A DNA stretch of 64,000 nucleotides. Source: CAIWHR01 sp963726775 (GTDB lineage Bacteria; Pseudomonadota; Gammaproteobacteria; Burkholderiales; Casimicrobiaceae). The stretch covers positions 186,001-250,000 of the forward strand of contig CAVSDL010000006.1 in NCBI GenBank assembly GCA_963726775.1. The letters are read 5' to 3'. Positions 35,785-48,114 of this stretch are shown here, piece by piece (position 1 is the first letter of the stretch; the number at the start of each line of letters is the position of its first letter). The translations under genes and the position numbers were made by a program. Below the pieces are notes generated by a model that saw only the letters and a list, made by a program, of their open reading frames with translations, was not told the DNA's origin and did no database searches.

Positions 35785-36093
35785 ATGGCGAACCAGCAGC
35801 AGGACGGCAGCCTTCTCGAGGCCGAGAAAATCCGGCTCAAACCGCCGCCTCTGTACAAGGTCCTGTTGCTGAACGACGACTACACGCCGATGGACTTTGT
35901 CGTCGTGGTGTTGCAGACTGTTTTTGCGATGAGCCGGGAAAGGGCCACGCAGGTCATGCTGCAGGTGCATCGCGAAGGGATGGGGGTATGCGGGACGTAC
36001 GTGCGCGAGGTTGCCACGGCGAAGGTCGAGCAGGTAATCGACATCGCGCGCAAGCACCAGCACCCGCTGCAGTGCACGATGGAGGAGACTTGA
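35785..36093 (+). CDS. clpS: ATP-dependent Clp protease adaptor ClpS
   Basis: N-end-rule adaptor that hands substrates with bulky hydrophobic N-termini to ClpAP. 102 residues. The N-degron pocket is intact: LLLNDDYTPMDFVVVVLQ carries the conserved Asp and Met, and VMLQVHREG the conserved His. The N-terminal extension of about 22 residues engages ClpA. clpA follows 73 bp later. Confidence 0.97.
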   Translation: MANQQQDGSLLEAEKIRLKPPPLYKVLLLNDDYTPMDFVVVVLQTVFAMSRERATQVMLQVHREGMGVCGTYVREVATAKVEQVIDIARKHQHPLQCTMEET

Positions 36094-36166
36094 GCGTTAT
36101 GGCCGGGAAGGCCTGCCGCTGCCGCATCCCGCGGCGTGGCGGATCCGGTCGCGAGAGGCAATTGAG

Positions 36167-38431
<2,265 letters not shown>

Positions 38432-39050
38432 GTCGAGGCGCGGTCCAGGCAGGGCAATCGCCCGATGCGGCGCGCGCCGTGTTCACGATTGCGATTGCGC
38501 GACGAGCGCCCGATGGCAAGGCGGGGGCGGATCGGGCGCGTCCCGGCCGATCCCGGGCACACGCGACGGGCCGACGCTTGAGACTCTTGAATATGGGGTG
38601 GTCGTTCGAAAGCCCATCGGTCGAACCAAGGGTTCCGCAACGCAGCATCCTGGGGCCGAAAAATCGCCCATGTATTTGCTGTCAGCCGCACATATTTTTT
38701 AGCGCCATGATTTTTATTGTATTTTTTGATATTGCATTGCAGTAAATCCCCTTGTCATCGACGCGCAAGTTTGTTAGCTTGCGCTTGTCACGAAAGGCTG
38801 CCGGAGAACTCGACGGCAGCCGCAAGCAGGGCCTGGGTTCCACCCCATCCATGCCCGCCCGTCCGACCGAGCCACCCTCGCCGGACCGTGCCGTGAAGCG
38901 CCGGCGGCTGGGCTCGCCGACCGCTCCACACTGCGGCACCGTGCGCGCACGTCACGCGCGCGACGCGGTCCGCTGACCAAGGTTCCGGGCGTTCGCGCGC
39001 GTTGATTGCGTGCCCGCCGGATTGGCCATGACGCTAGATGGGAGCAACGA
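38432..39050. promoter_or_regulatory. 619-bp gap and AT-rich upstream/leader region of aceA
   Basis: No gene seen. A markedly AT-rich block (about 38685-38780) stands out in this GC-rich window. It contains ATTGCATTGCAG (38731-38742) and two copies of CTTGTCA (from 38751 and 38784). A candidate promoter is TTGTCA-17 bp-TAGCTT (38752-38780). Downstream come a perfect inverted repeat at 38763-38784 and an 8-bp hairpin at 38796-38821. If transcription starts near here, aceA would have a leader of about 260 nt. Regulatory role is inferred. Confidence 0.55.
38763..38784. promoter_or_regulatory. Palindrome upstream of aceA (operator or leader hairpin)
   Basis: Perfect 7-bp arms GCGCAAG (38763-38769) and CTTGCGC (38778-38784) around an 8-nt centre, inside the AT-rich upstream region. 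A second stem, GGCTGCCG (38796-38803) with CGGCAGCC (38814-38821), follows. Neither has a T-tract. The first could be a regulator binding site or an RNA hairpin. Confidence 0.5.
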
Positions 39051-40364
<1,314 letters not shown>

Positions 40365-40388
40365 ACCTCTCGGGAACCGTTTCCGCCG

Positions 40389-40420
40389 GGCCGCGTTCCT
40401 GCGTTGGGGCGCGGCCTTTT
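40389..40420 (+). terminator. Probable intrinsic terminator after aceA
   Basis: Stem GGCCGCG (40389-40395) and CGCGGCC (40410-40416) with a 14-nt loop, followed by TTTTGTCTTT. It lies 24 bp after the aceA stop. The loop is long, so strength is uncertain. Confidence 0.65.
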
Positions 40421-40439
40421 GTCTTTGCAGGCGCAGCGA

Positions 40440-41042
40440 ATGGGACAACCGACCGAACGCGCACTCCGCGGATATTCCAGGCGGCGCGATGCCGCGATCG
40501 GCGCGGGTACGCTCCGGCTCTTTTTTGCGGTGGTCCCGGATGCCGACGCCCGCCAGGCACTGGCCGCGCTCGCCCACGACGTCGCGCGCGCAACGGGCGG
40601 ACGCCCGCCGCACGAAGCGAACCTGCATCTGACGCTCGCGTTCGTCGGAAACGTGCCGCCGCGTCGCATCGCGCAGCTCGAAGCGATCGGCGCGAGCGCG
40701 GTCGCCGTGGCGTCGCCGTTCCTGCTCACGCTGGAAGCCGTCGGCCTCTTTCGCGACGCCGGCGTCGCGTGGGTGGGTCCCAAACGGGTGCCACCCGGCC
40801 TGCGGCGTATGTTTGACGCGTTGCGCGAAGGCCTGCAAGCGTCGGGGCTGCCGGTCGAACGCCGCGCCTTTCATCCCCACGTGACACTGGCGCGCCATTG
40901 CCCTCGGGATCTGCCCGACCTGGCCACGGCACCCATCGCCTGGCGCATCGGCTCCGTTGCGCTCATGGCATCGGAGACGCTGCCCGAGGGTCCGCGCTAT
41001 CGCGACATGGCCTCGTGGCGTCTGTTCGAGACAAAGGCGTAG
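40440..41042 (+). CDS. thpR: RNA 2',3'-cyclic phosphodiesterase (2H family, ThpR/LigT)
   Basis: 200 residues. The two HxTx motifs of the 2H phosphoesterase fold are HLTLAFVG and HVTLARHC, with RLFFAVVPDADAR at the N-terminus and VLRR-like VPPGLRRMFDALREGL between. Members open 2',3'-cyclic phosphates and can ligate tRNA halves in vitro. ATG 40440 is the likely start; the frame continues upstream to 40404. It is the last gene before an accessory stretch. Confidence 0.88.
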   Translation: MGQPTERALRGYSRRRDAAIGAGTLRLFFAVVPDADARQALAALAHDVARATGGRPPHEANLHLTLAFVGNVPPRRIAQLEAIGASAVAVASPFLLTLEAVGLFRDAGVAWVGPKRVPPGLRRMFDALREGLQASGLPVERRAFHPHVTLARHCPRDLPDLATAPIAWRIGSVALMASETLPEGPRYRDMASWRLFETKA

Positions 41043-41173
41043 TGCAATCGCGTGGGCCCTCCGCCCGATGTCCGTCGTTGCGCCTTCGCTTCACGATTCG
41101 CGGGTGGCTAGTCTGCGCAGCGATGTTGCCTTAGAGTTGATGTCCTGCGATTGCAGCCCTGTGGGGCCCTGAC

Positions 41174-43810
41174 GTGCACGAACCCTCCGCAGTCACGACC
41201 TTTCTGTTTACCGACATCGACGGCAGCACCCGGCTGTGGGAGCAGGAGCCCGCACGGATGCGGCCGGCGCTGGCGCGCCACGACGCGATTGTGCGGGCGG
41301 CCATCGAGGGTCACCGCGGTATCGTCGTGAAGATGACCGGCGACGGTGTGCACGCCGCATTTGGCGATCCGCTCGACGCGGTCGGCGCCACGCTCCAGTT
41401 GCAGCACGCGCTCGCCGATCCCGAAGCAACACATGGCATGGCGCTGCGCGTGCGTTGCGGATTGCATCTCGGCGTCGTCGAACGCCGCGACAACGACTTC
41501 TTCGGCACACCGGTCAACCGCACCGCGCGCATCATGGCGGCGGCGCACGGCGGACAGGTGCTTCTGTCGCAGGCGGTGGCCGGGCTGATCGCCGACCGCC
41601 TGCCGGGTGACGTGACGCTGCGCGATCTCGGCGCGGTGCGATTGCGCGATCTCGCGAGCCCCGAGCGCCTCTTCCAGGTCGTGCACCCGCGGCTGCGCCA
41701 GGATTTCCCGGCATTGCATTCGCTGGAATCGACGCCGAACAATCTGCCGCAGCAGGTGACGTCGTTCATCGGCCGCGAACGCGAACTCGCCGAGGTCAGG
41801 AGGCTGCTGGGCAAGACGCGACTCCTGACGCTGCTCGGTGTCGGCGGCCTCGGCAAGACGCGCCTGTCGCTGCAGGCCGTGGTCGACGTGATGGACGATT
41901 ATCCGGACGGCGTCTGGTTCGTCGAACTTGCGCCGTTGACCGATCCGCTACTCGTGCCGCAGGCGGTGGCGTCGGTGCTGAGCGTCAAGGAAGAAGCGGG
42001 GCGCCCGGTCGTCGAGGCGCTGATGAACTACGGCAAGGATCGGCGTTTGCTGCTGATTCTCGACAACTGCGAACACCTGATACAGGCGTGCGCCGAACTT
42101 GCGAAGGCTTTGCTGCAGTCGGGCCCGCACCTGAAGATCCTGGCGTCCAGCCGCGAGAGCCTTCACGTGGCAGGCGAGGCGAGCTATCTGGTGCCCCCGC
42201 TAGCCGCCCCGGACCCGCGTCAATCGATTACGGTGGCTGCAGTGACGCAATACGAGGCCGTGAATCTGTTCATCGATCGCGCAATCGCCGCGCAGCCCGC
42301 CTTTCAGGTCACTGACCGAAATGCGCCCGCGGTGGCCGAGATCGGTTACCGCCTGGATGGCATCCCGCTGGCGATCGAGCTCGCCGCGGCGCGCGTCCGC
42401 ACGTTGTCGGTCGAGGCCATCGCTGCTCGCCTCGGCGACCGCTTCCGCCTGCTGGCGGGCGGCGACCGGACCGCGCTCCCGAGACAGCAGACCCTGCGCG
42501 CATTGATCGACTGGAGCTACGACCTGCTCTCGGATTTCGAGCGATCGCTGCTCCGATCACTTGCGGTTTTTGCGGGCGGATGGACGCTGGAAGCAGCCGA
42601 AGCGATCGGTGCCGGCGGCGCGATCACCGATGCGATGATTCTCGATCTGCTGACGCGTCTCGTCGAGAAGTCGCTCGTGGGCATCGAGGCCGAAGGCGAA
42701 CGCTATCGCCTGCTCGAAACCGTGCGCCAGTACGCGCAGGAACGGCTCGTCGAATCAGGCGAAGGCGACGATGCACGCACGCGGCATCTCACGTTCTATG
42801 TGGCGTTGGCGGAGACAGCGCGCCCGGAGCTCATCGGCCCGCAGCAGGCCGCGTGGCTTGCGCGGCTCGATCTCGAGCGGGAGAATCTGCTGGCGGCGCA
42901 CGCGTGGTGCGAGAACGCGGAGGATGGAGGCGAACTCGGGCTGCGGCTCGTTCACTCGGTCAAGCAGTACTGGATAATCCGTGGCCAGATGGGATTGAGG
43001 CATCGATTGACGGTGGATGCTCTCGCGCATCCGGGAGCCCAGGCGCACACGCCGGCGCGCTGTCGCGGGCTATTCGATGCGGGCCAGGCCTATTGCTTCA
43101 TGGGACGCTACGGCGAGGCAACGGAATGCCTGGAGGAGAGCCTGGCGATTGCCCGCAATCTCGGGGATCAGGAGAGGGATGCGGCGGTCCTGCAACTGCT
43201 CGGCATGGCGTCTCTCGGACAGGGCGAATTGGCGAAGGCGAAACGATATCTGGAGGAAGCGCTAATCCGGGCCCGCCAACAGGGGAACAAGCGAGAACTC
43301 GCTGCCGCGATGAACGGACTGGCGCAGTATCACCGGGTGGTTGGCGAATTGGATGCTGCCGAGCCGCTTTACGAGGATGTCGTTGTATTGGCTGGCGAAC
43401 TTGGCGATCGTGAGAGCGTGGCGGTCGGCCGGCTCAACCTTGCGATGGTGTCGACCAGCCGCGGGGCGGATACCCGTGCCAGGCAAACGCTGCTCGACGT
43501 CCTGGCGATCGCTGAGGAAATCGGGTCGAAGCCGGCCGGACAAAGCGTCCTGGAGGTTTCTGCCGGCTTGGCTGCCTCCTGCAATGACTGGGTGCGTGCC
43601 GCCCGCTTTTTTGGCGCGGCTGAGGCACAGGTAGGGCAGACGGGGCTCCATCGCGATCCGGCAGACGAAGCCTTTCTGGCGCCGCTCGTCGATACGGCGA
43701 GAAAAGCGCTTGGCGCGAAATCATTCGCCGCTGCCGAAGCAGACGGTCGCGCCCTGTCCTACGACGAAGCCATCCGGGAGGCGCGCGGGTTCCTCGAGGT
43801 CGGTAACTGA
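41174..43810 (+). CDS. Class III adenylate cyclase domain fused to STAND ATPase and TPR repeats
   Basis: 878 residues in three parts. (1) Residues 1-170 are a class III cyclase. Metal Asp14 (FLFTDIDGSTRLWE) and Asp57 (VVKMTGDGV), substrate Lys53 and Asp108 (NDFFGTPVN), and transition-state Asn115 and Arg119 (VNRTARI) are all present. The Lys53-Asp57, Asp108-Asn115 and Asn115-Arg119 spacings match well-studied mycobacterial cyclases, so it should be active and ATP-specific. (2) Residues about 195-500 are a STAND/NB-ARC-type ATPase with Walker A GVGGLGKT, Walker B LLLILDNCEHL, ASSRESL and GIPLAIELAAARV. (3) Residues about 550-850 are helical TPR-like repeats. There is no DNA-binding C-terminus and no membrane segment. 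Start is GTG 41174. Confidence 0.92.
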   Translation: MHEPSAVTTFLFTDIDGSTRLWEQEPARMRPALARHDAIVRAAIEGHRGIVVKMTGDGVHAAFGDPLDAVGATLQLQHALADPEATHGMALRVRCGLHLGVVERRDNDFFGTPVNRTARIMAAAHGGQVLLSQAVAGLIADRLPGDVTLRDLGAVRLRDLASPERLFQVVHPRLRQDFPALHSLESTPNNLPQQVTSFIGRERELAEVRRLLGKTRLLTLLGVGGLGKTRLSLQAVVDVMDDYPDGVWFVELAPLTDPLLVPQAVASVLSVKEEAGRPVVEALMNYGKDRRLLLILDNCEHLIQACAELAKALLQSGPHLKILASSRESLHVAGEASYLVPPLAAPDPRQSITVAAVTQYEAVNLFIDRAIAAQPAFQVTDRNAPAVAEIGYRLDGIPLAIELAAARVRTLSVEAIAARLGDRFRLLAGGDRTALPRQQTLRALIDWSYDLLSDFERSLLRSLAVFAGGWTLEAAEAIGAGGAITDAMILDLLTRLVEKSLVGIEAEGERYRLLETVRQYAQERLVESGEGDDARTRHLTFYVALAETARPELIGPQQAAWLARLDLERENLLAAHAWCENAEDGGELGLRLVHSVKQYWIIRGQMGLRHRLTVDALAHPGAQAHTPARCRGLFDAGQAYCFMGRYGEATECLEESLAIARNLGDQERDAAVLQLLGMASLGQGELAKAKRYLEEALIRARQQGNKRELAAAMNGLAQYHRVVGELDAAEPLYEDVVVLAGELGDRESVAVGRLNLAMVSTSRGADTRARQTLLDVLAIAEEIGSKPAGQSVLEVSAGLAASCNDWVRAARFFGAAEAQVGQTGLHRDPADEAFLAPLVDTARKALGAKSFAAAEADGRALSYDEAIREARGFLEVGN

Positions 43811-43931
43811 CGAATGTTCCCGCGGTCCGGCGACGAGCACTCGTAGTCCGCGAAGTACTAACACGAATATCACCCTGGTTGCTGAATCCCGGGTGTGGCG
43901 GCATCTCGGGACCCGCGTTGCATCTAAACAC

Positions 43932-44435
43932 CTACTGCTGATGAATCCAGGGGTCGAGAGGGGTTGGGTCCACGCCAACCTGATCGTTCTTCACCCTGAC
44001 GATGTACTTCCATCTTGCCGTGGCGGTGCGGGAGTATGCGCACACGATCATCTTCTTCTTGGCGCCGATAACCCTGCAATTGAAGCCATCTTTGGGGGGG
44101 GTAGAGCCCAAGTTTGGATCGAGCGTAATGGCGTTGTCGTTGGCAAACGAATAGGTGCTGTCCTTGTCTAGCGCCCAGGCGATGAGCACGAGGCCCTGCG
44201 CGTTGGCAATCGGGCGCAGTGGCTCCTGATCGACGGTGATTTCGTTGTTCATTACGAACACGTTGGGTGAATTCGGGCTGGGGATCGTGATCGAAGTCCG
44301 GTCGAAGCCATCCACCCCGGGCACCGTGAAAGTCTGCTTCCCGAGCGCGACCGTTTCCGAAGGTCCAACGCGTATGGTGGCGCAACCCGCCAAAAGCAAA
44401 GCGAGCGCAGAAACAATGAATACCGATAGTTTCAT
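43932..44435 (-). CDS. Lipoprotein of unknown function
   Basis: 167 residues. Signal peptide MKLSVFIVSALALLLAGC with a lipobox (LLAGC, Cys 18), then about 150 residues of beta-rich polar sequence ending DPWIHQQ, with two further Cys (FNCRVIG, IVCAYSR). The start ATG 44435 is supported by GGGGAAG upstream on the minus strand; ATG 44462 would push the signal peptide inward. Convergent with the cyclase gene. Slightly lower GC and more Asn and Ser than its neighbours. No family recognised. Confidence 0.8.
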   Translation of the reverse strand: MKLSVFIVSALALLLAGCATIRVGPSETVALGKQTFTVPGVDGFDRTSITIPSPNSPNVFVMNNEITVDQEPLRPIANAQGLVLIAWALDKDSTYSFANDNAITLDPNLGSTPPKDGFNCRVIGAKKKMIVCAYSRTATARWKYIVRVKNDQVGVDPTPLDPWIHQQ

Positions 44436-44656
44436 TTGATCTTCCCCTGAAATGAAATTCAACGCCCGGATCCTGCCGCCCGCGTGAGTTCAGCGAATGC
44501 TTCGGCACAGCGGATCCGGATCTTCCGGTTTCCGGAGGGCGCGGGCGGCACCACGAACCGATCATACACTCCGTTTTTTGCATTAGGTGCTACCCGCGGA
44601 GTATCCATTCGGAGCGGCGATGCCGCGCGCGCTTCGGTCAACGGATCGGTCGAATC

Positions 44657-45502
44657 TTAGTCGCCGCGCGCCACCGGCCGCGACGGGTCGGCGCACCATT
44701 CGCTCCACGAGCCCGGATACAGGCGGGCGCCCGGCAGGCCTGCAAATTCCATCGCCAGCGCGTTGTGGCATGCCGAGACGCCGGAGCCGCATTGGTGAAC
44801 AACGGTGCTGGCGCTTCGTCCCGCGAGCAGTGCCTCGAATTCGCCGCGCAGCGCCGCCGCCGGCTTGAACCTGCCATCCGGGCCGAGGTTGCCACCGAAG
44901 GGCCGGTTGACGGCGCCGGGGATGTGTCCGGCGACCGGGTCGAGCGGCTCCACTTCGCCGCGGAAACGTTCGGGTGCGCGCGCATCGACCAGCAACAGTG
45001 AACCCGTTCCGAGGCTCGCCTCGACCGTATCGGCATCGACGATCCCGCCGGTTCGCCGCGCGGTGAACGTCGTTACGGATGCTGCGGCCGCGTCGGCGGT
45101 GACGGGTTGGCCCTCGCGCACCCATTGGTCGTAGCCGCCGTCGAGTACCGCCGCGGCGTCGTGCCCGAGCCAACGCAGCATCCACCACAATCGCGACGCG
45201 TACATCCCGCTAGTCTGATCGTACGCGACGACCTGCGTTGTCGCGCCGATGCCGAGGCGGCCAAATAGCGCCGCGCAGTCCTCGGGCAAGGGAAGCGGAT
45301 GCCGGCCGTTGCGGCCCGTCCTGGGCGCGGACAGATTGCGGTCGAGGTGCGCGAACACGGCGCCCGGAAGGTGGGCCGCCCGATACTGCGCCTCGCCCCA
45401 CGCGTCCGGTTGCGCGAGATCGTGCCGGACGTCGACCACGGCGATGTCGGGCGTGCCGATGCGCGCCGCGAGGTCGGTGGTGGAAATCAGCGTCGTGAAC
45501 AT
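44657..45502 (-). CDS. sseA: Sulfurtransferase (3-mercaptopyruvate/thiosulfate type, two rhodanese domains)
   Basis: 281 residues, two tandem rhodanese modules. The N-terminal domain is inactive (no Cys in its loop; YDQTSGMYASRLWW). The C-terminal domain has the active loop CGSGVSAC. CGSG(V/T)-type loops are typical of 3-mercaptopyruvate sulfurtransferase, whereas rhodanese has CRxGx[R/T]. PGSWSEWCADPSRPVARG ends the protein as in the family. It lies 38 bp downstream of the Rieske oxygenase gene on the same strand. Confidence 0.92.
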   Translation of the reverse strand: MFTTLISTTDLAARIGTPDIAVVDVRHDLAQPDAWGEAQYRAAHLPGAVFAHLDRNLSAPRTGRNGRHPLPLPEDCAALFGRLGIGATTQVVAYDQTSGMYASRLWWMLRWLGHDAAAVLDGGYDQWVREGQPVTADAAAASVTTFTARRTGGIVDADTVEASLGTGSLLLVDARAPERFRGEVEPLDPVAGHIPGAVNRPFGGNLGPDGRFKPAAALRGEFEALLAGRSASTVVHQCGSGVSACHNALAMEFAGLPGARLYPGSWSEWCADPSRPVARGD

Positions 45503-45540
45503 GGCGACCAGGCTCCGCGGTGCGTGCGCCGCTCCGCCCG

Positions 45541-46653
45541 CTACCGCGGCGCGAGGTGCGGGTCGAGTTCGCGGCGCAGAAATTCGTGGAAATGCTGCAT
45601 CCCGTCTTCCATCGGCGACTGGTAGGGGCCTTCCTCGCTGCGCCCCTGGCGATACAGCGCGAGCCGGCCGGCGTCCATCCGCTCGGCGATTTCGTCGTCC
45701 TCGACCGCCGTCTCCAGGTACGCCGCCTGCTCGGCCTCGACGAACTCGCGCTCGAACAGCGCGATGTCTTCGGGATAGTAGAATTCGACGACGTTGGTGG
45801 TCCGATCAAGCCCCCGCGGAATCAGCGTGCTGATGATGAGCACGTGCGGATACCACTCGAGCATGATGTTCGGGTAGTAGACCATCCAGATCGCGCCGTG
45901 CGGCGGCATCTCGCCGCGGTAGTAGTCGAGGACGGCCTTGTGCCAGCGTTCGTACGCCTTCGTGCCGGGCTTCGCCAGGCCGTTGTTGACGCCGACGGTC
46001 TGCACCGAATACCAGTCCCCGAACTCCCATTTGAGATCGTCGCAGGTGACGAACTGGCCGAGCCCCGGGTGGAACGGAACGACGTGGTAATCCTCGAGAT
46101 AGACCTCGATGAACGACTTCCAGTTGTAATTGCAATCGTGGATCTCGACGCGGTCGAGCATATGGCTCGAGAAATCGAAATTCGCCAGCACGCCGATCCG
46201 CGCGAGATCGCGGTGGACGTCGCGTTCGCCATCGAACAGCAGACCGTTCCAGCGGGTGAGCGGCGAGCGCCCGAGATCGAGGCACGGGTTGTCAGCGAAG
46301 TGCGGGGCGCCCAGAAGCTTGCCCTCGAGATCATAGGTCCACCGGTGGATGGGGCAGACGACGTTCGTGACGTTGCCGCGACCTTTGAGCATGATCGCCT
46401 GCCGGTGCCGGCAGATATTCGATACGAGCCCGATTCCGCTGGCACTGCGGATGAGCGCCTGCGCATTGTCGCGCCACGGCAGCGCATAGTAGTCGCCGGC
46501 TTCCGGCACCATCAGTTCGTGCCCGACGTAACCCGGTCCGCGCGGGAGCAGGAACCGTTGCTCGGCGTCGTAAACCGCGGGATCGCAGTACCGGGAAACC
46601 GGAAGCTGCGACGATGCGCGCCGCAACCGCTGCGCAGTGGCGAGATCAGACAT
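45541..46653 (-). CDS. Rieske non-haem iron oxygenase, alpha subunit type
   Basis: 370 residues. The Rieske 2Fe-2S centre has NICRHRQ and VVCPIHRWTYDLEG (Cys-x-His and Cys-x2-His). The mononuclear iron site is in EVYLEDYHVVPFHPGL (His, His), with the third carboxylate ligand expected near residue 325. Reductase and ferredoxin genes are not adjacent. The substrate could be an aromatic acid or a quaternary amine (choline or carnitine-like); I cannot tell. Start ATG 46653 is preceded by AAAGGAAGG on the minus strand. Confidence 0.9.
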   Translation of the reverse strand: MSDLATAQRLRRASSQLPVSRYCDPAVYDAEQRFLLPRGPGYVGHELMVPEAGDYYALPWRDNAQALIRSASGIGLVSNICRHRQAIMLKGRGNVTNVVCPIHRWTYDLEGKLLGAPHFADNPCLDLGRSPLTRWNGLLFDGERDVHRDLARIGVLANFDFSSHMLDRVEIHDCNYNWKSFIEVYLEDYHVVPFHPGLGQFVTCDDLKWEFGDWYSVQTVGVNNGLAKPGTKAYERWHKAVLDYYRGEMPPHGAIWMVYYPNIMLEWYPHVLIISTLIPRGLDRTTNVVEFYYPEDIALFEREFVEAEQAAYLETAVEDDEIAERMDAGRLALYRQGRSEEGPYQSPMEDGMQHFHEFLRRELDPHLAPR

Positions 46654-46982
46654 CGGCCTTCCTTTCGTCGCTGTCGAGCTGCTGCTCAGCGTTCAAATAC
46701 AACCAACCCAACCCAACAACCCGGGACGATTACGGCGTTTTCTGCCGCCCCGGACCGCTCTGCTAAGTCGGCCGCGCGAAAGGTTCGCTCAAGGCCGCGT
46801 CATCGAAGCGTGCTAGTATAAAAGACGTGTTGCAGCGAGGTCAACATTGCGACGGATTTATTGGCGATGCGCTGGACGCAGGGGTTTGACCTTACTCGAT
46901 TCGAGCCGTTAATCTGCCCGCTACTCTGCGCCGACACGCCGCGCGATTCGACGTCGCCGGAACCGAACTCGCTGCCTTACCC
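46654..46982. other. 329-bp divergent intergenic region upstream of xseB
   Basis: No gene seen. It holds a short AACCAACCCAACCCAACA microsatellite near 46702 and a TATAAA -10-like hexamer at 46817-46822 on the plus strand (within TGCTAGTATAAAAG), a candidate promoter for xseB-ispA-dxs. No convincing -35 was found at 16-18 bp. Confidence 0.45.
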
Positions 46983-47237
46983 ATGGCCAAGACCCGCGAC
47001 GCTCCCGCCAGTTTCGAAGCCGCACTTGCGGAACTCGAAGAGATTGTCGGCAGGATGGAAGGTGGGCAATTGCCGCTCAAGGATTCGCTTGCCGCCTACA
47101 AGCGGGGCGCCGAACTGCTGCAATTCTGCCAGGCTACGTTGAAGGACGCGGAGCAACAGGTCGAGGTGCTGGAAAAGGGCGTGCTGAAGGCGTTCGCGGC
47201 GACGGACGCCGCGAGCGCCGACAACGATGAATCCTGA
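46983..47237 (+). CDS. xseB: Exodeoxyribonuclease VII small subunit
   Basis: 84 residues forming a helical hairpin: SFEAALAELEEIVGRMEGGQLPL then DSLAAYKRGAELLQFCQATL, shown here as key blocks AALAELEEIVGRMEGG and YKRGAELLQFCQ. Several copies bind each XseA to degrade single-stranded DNA. It overlaps ispA by 11 nt. The xseB-ispA-dxs order is widely conserved in proteobacteria. Confidence 0.95.
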   Translation: MAKTRDAPASFEAALAELEEIVGRMEGGQLPLKDSLAAYKRGAELLQFCQATLKDAEQQVEVLEKGVLKAFAATDAASADNDES

Positions 47238-48114
47238 TCTCGCTTTCCCGGTCTGGTCCGGCGAGCGGCAACGGCGGATCGAGCATGTGCTCGAACGGGC
47301 GCTGCCGGCCCCGGCCGCGGACGCCACTGCGCTGGGACGTGCGATCCGTTACGCGGCGCTTTCCGGCGGGAAGCGCATTCGGCCGCTGCTCGCCTACGCG
47401 GCGGGAGAGGCGACCGGCGCCGATCCCGCGATAGTCGACGCGGCGGCGGCGGCGGTCGAACTGATCCACGCGTATTCGCTCGTCCACGACGACCTGCCCT
47501 GCATGGACAACGACACGCTTCGCCGCGGCCGGCCGACTTGCCACGTCGCATTTGGAGAGGCGACGGCGCTCCTGGCCGGTGACGCGCTGCAGGCCCTTGC
47601 GTTCGCCGTGCTCGCGAAGGGCGGACTGCCGGATGGCGCCCTTGCCTGCGCAACGCTCGCCGAAGCCGCCGGGTCGCGCGGGATGGCCGGCGGCCAGGCG
47701 ATCGATCTCGCGGCGGTTGGCGCCACGCTGGCGCTCCCCGATCTCGAAGCGATGCATCGAAGGAAGACCGGCGCGCTGATCAGGGCTGCGGTAAACCTTG
47801 GCGCGGCCTGCGGGCGGGCAGCCACCACCGCCGAATCGACGGCGCTCGATCGCTACACCGAGGCCGCGGGACTCGCCTTCCAGGTCATCGACGACGTGCT
47901 CGATGTCGAGGGCTCCACGACATCGCTCGGCAAGACCGCCGGCAAGGACGCGGCGCAGGGCAAGTCCACGTTTGTGTCGTGCCTCGGCCTCACCGCGGCC
48001 AAGGAACGCGCGGAGGCCTTGCGCATCGAAGCACACGTGGCGCTGGCCCCTTTCGGGCCCGGCGCGCGTCGGCTGGGGGAGCTTGCCGACTGGATCGTCC
48101 TCCGAAAAAGCTGA
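47227..48114 (+). CDS. ispA: Farnesyl diphosphate synthase (geranyltranstransferase)
   Basis: Condenses IPP with DMAPP and then GPP to give FPP. 295 residues. The first Asp-rich motif is HDDLPCMDNDTLRRGRPT and the second is QVIDDVLDVEG. GGKRIRPLL at the IPP site and GGQAIDLAA are present. Start ATG 47227 lies inside xseB, and the stop overlaps dxs by one base, so the three genes are coupled. Chain length (C15) is inferred from the IspA-type length and neighbours. Confidence 0.96.
   Translation: MNPDLAFPVWSGERQRRIEHVLERALPAPAADATALGRAIRYAALSGGKRIRPLLAYAAGEATGADPAIVDAAAAAVELIHAYSLVHDDLPCMDNDTLRRGRPTCHVAFGEATALLAGDALQALAFAVLAKGGLPDGALACATLAEAAGSRGMAGGQAIDLAAVGATLALPDLEAMHRRKTGALIRAAVNLGAACGRAATTAESTALDRYTEAAGLAFQVIDDVLDVEGSTTSLGKTAGKDAAQGKSTFVSCLGLTAAKERAEALRIEAHVALAPFGPGARRLGELADWIVLRKS

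Noticed and set aside
38432..39050. Known riboswitch class upstream of aceA
   Set aside because: Two stems are visible but I could not match the conserved core of any known class.
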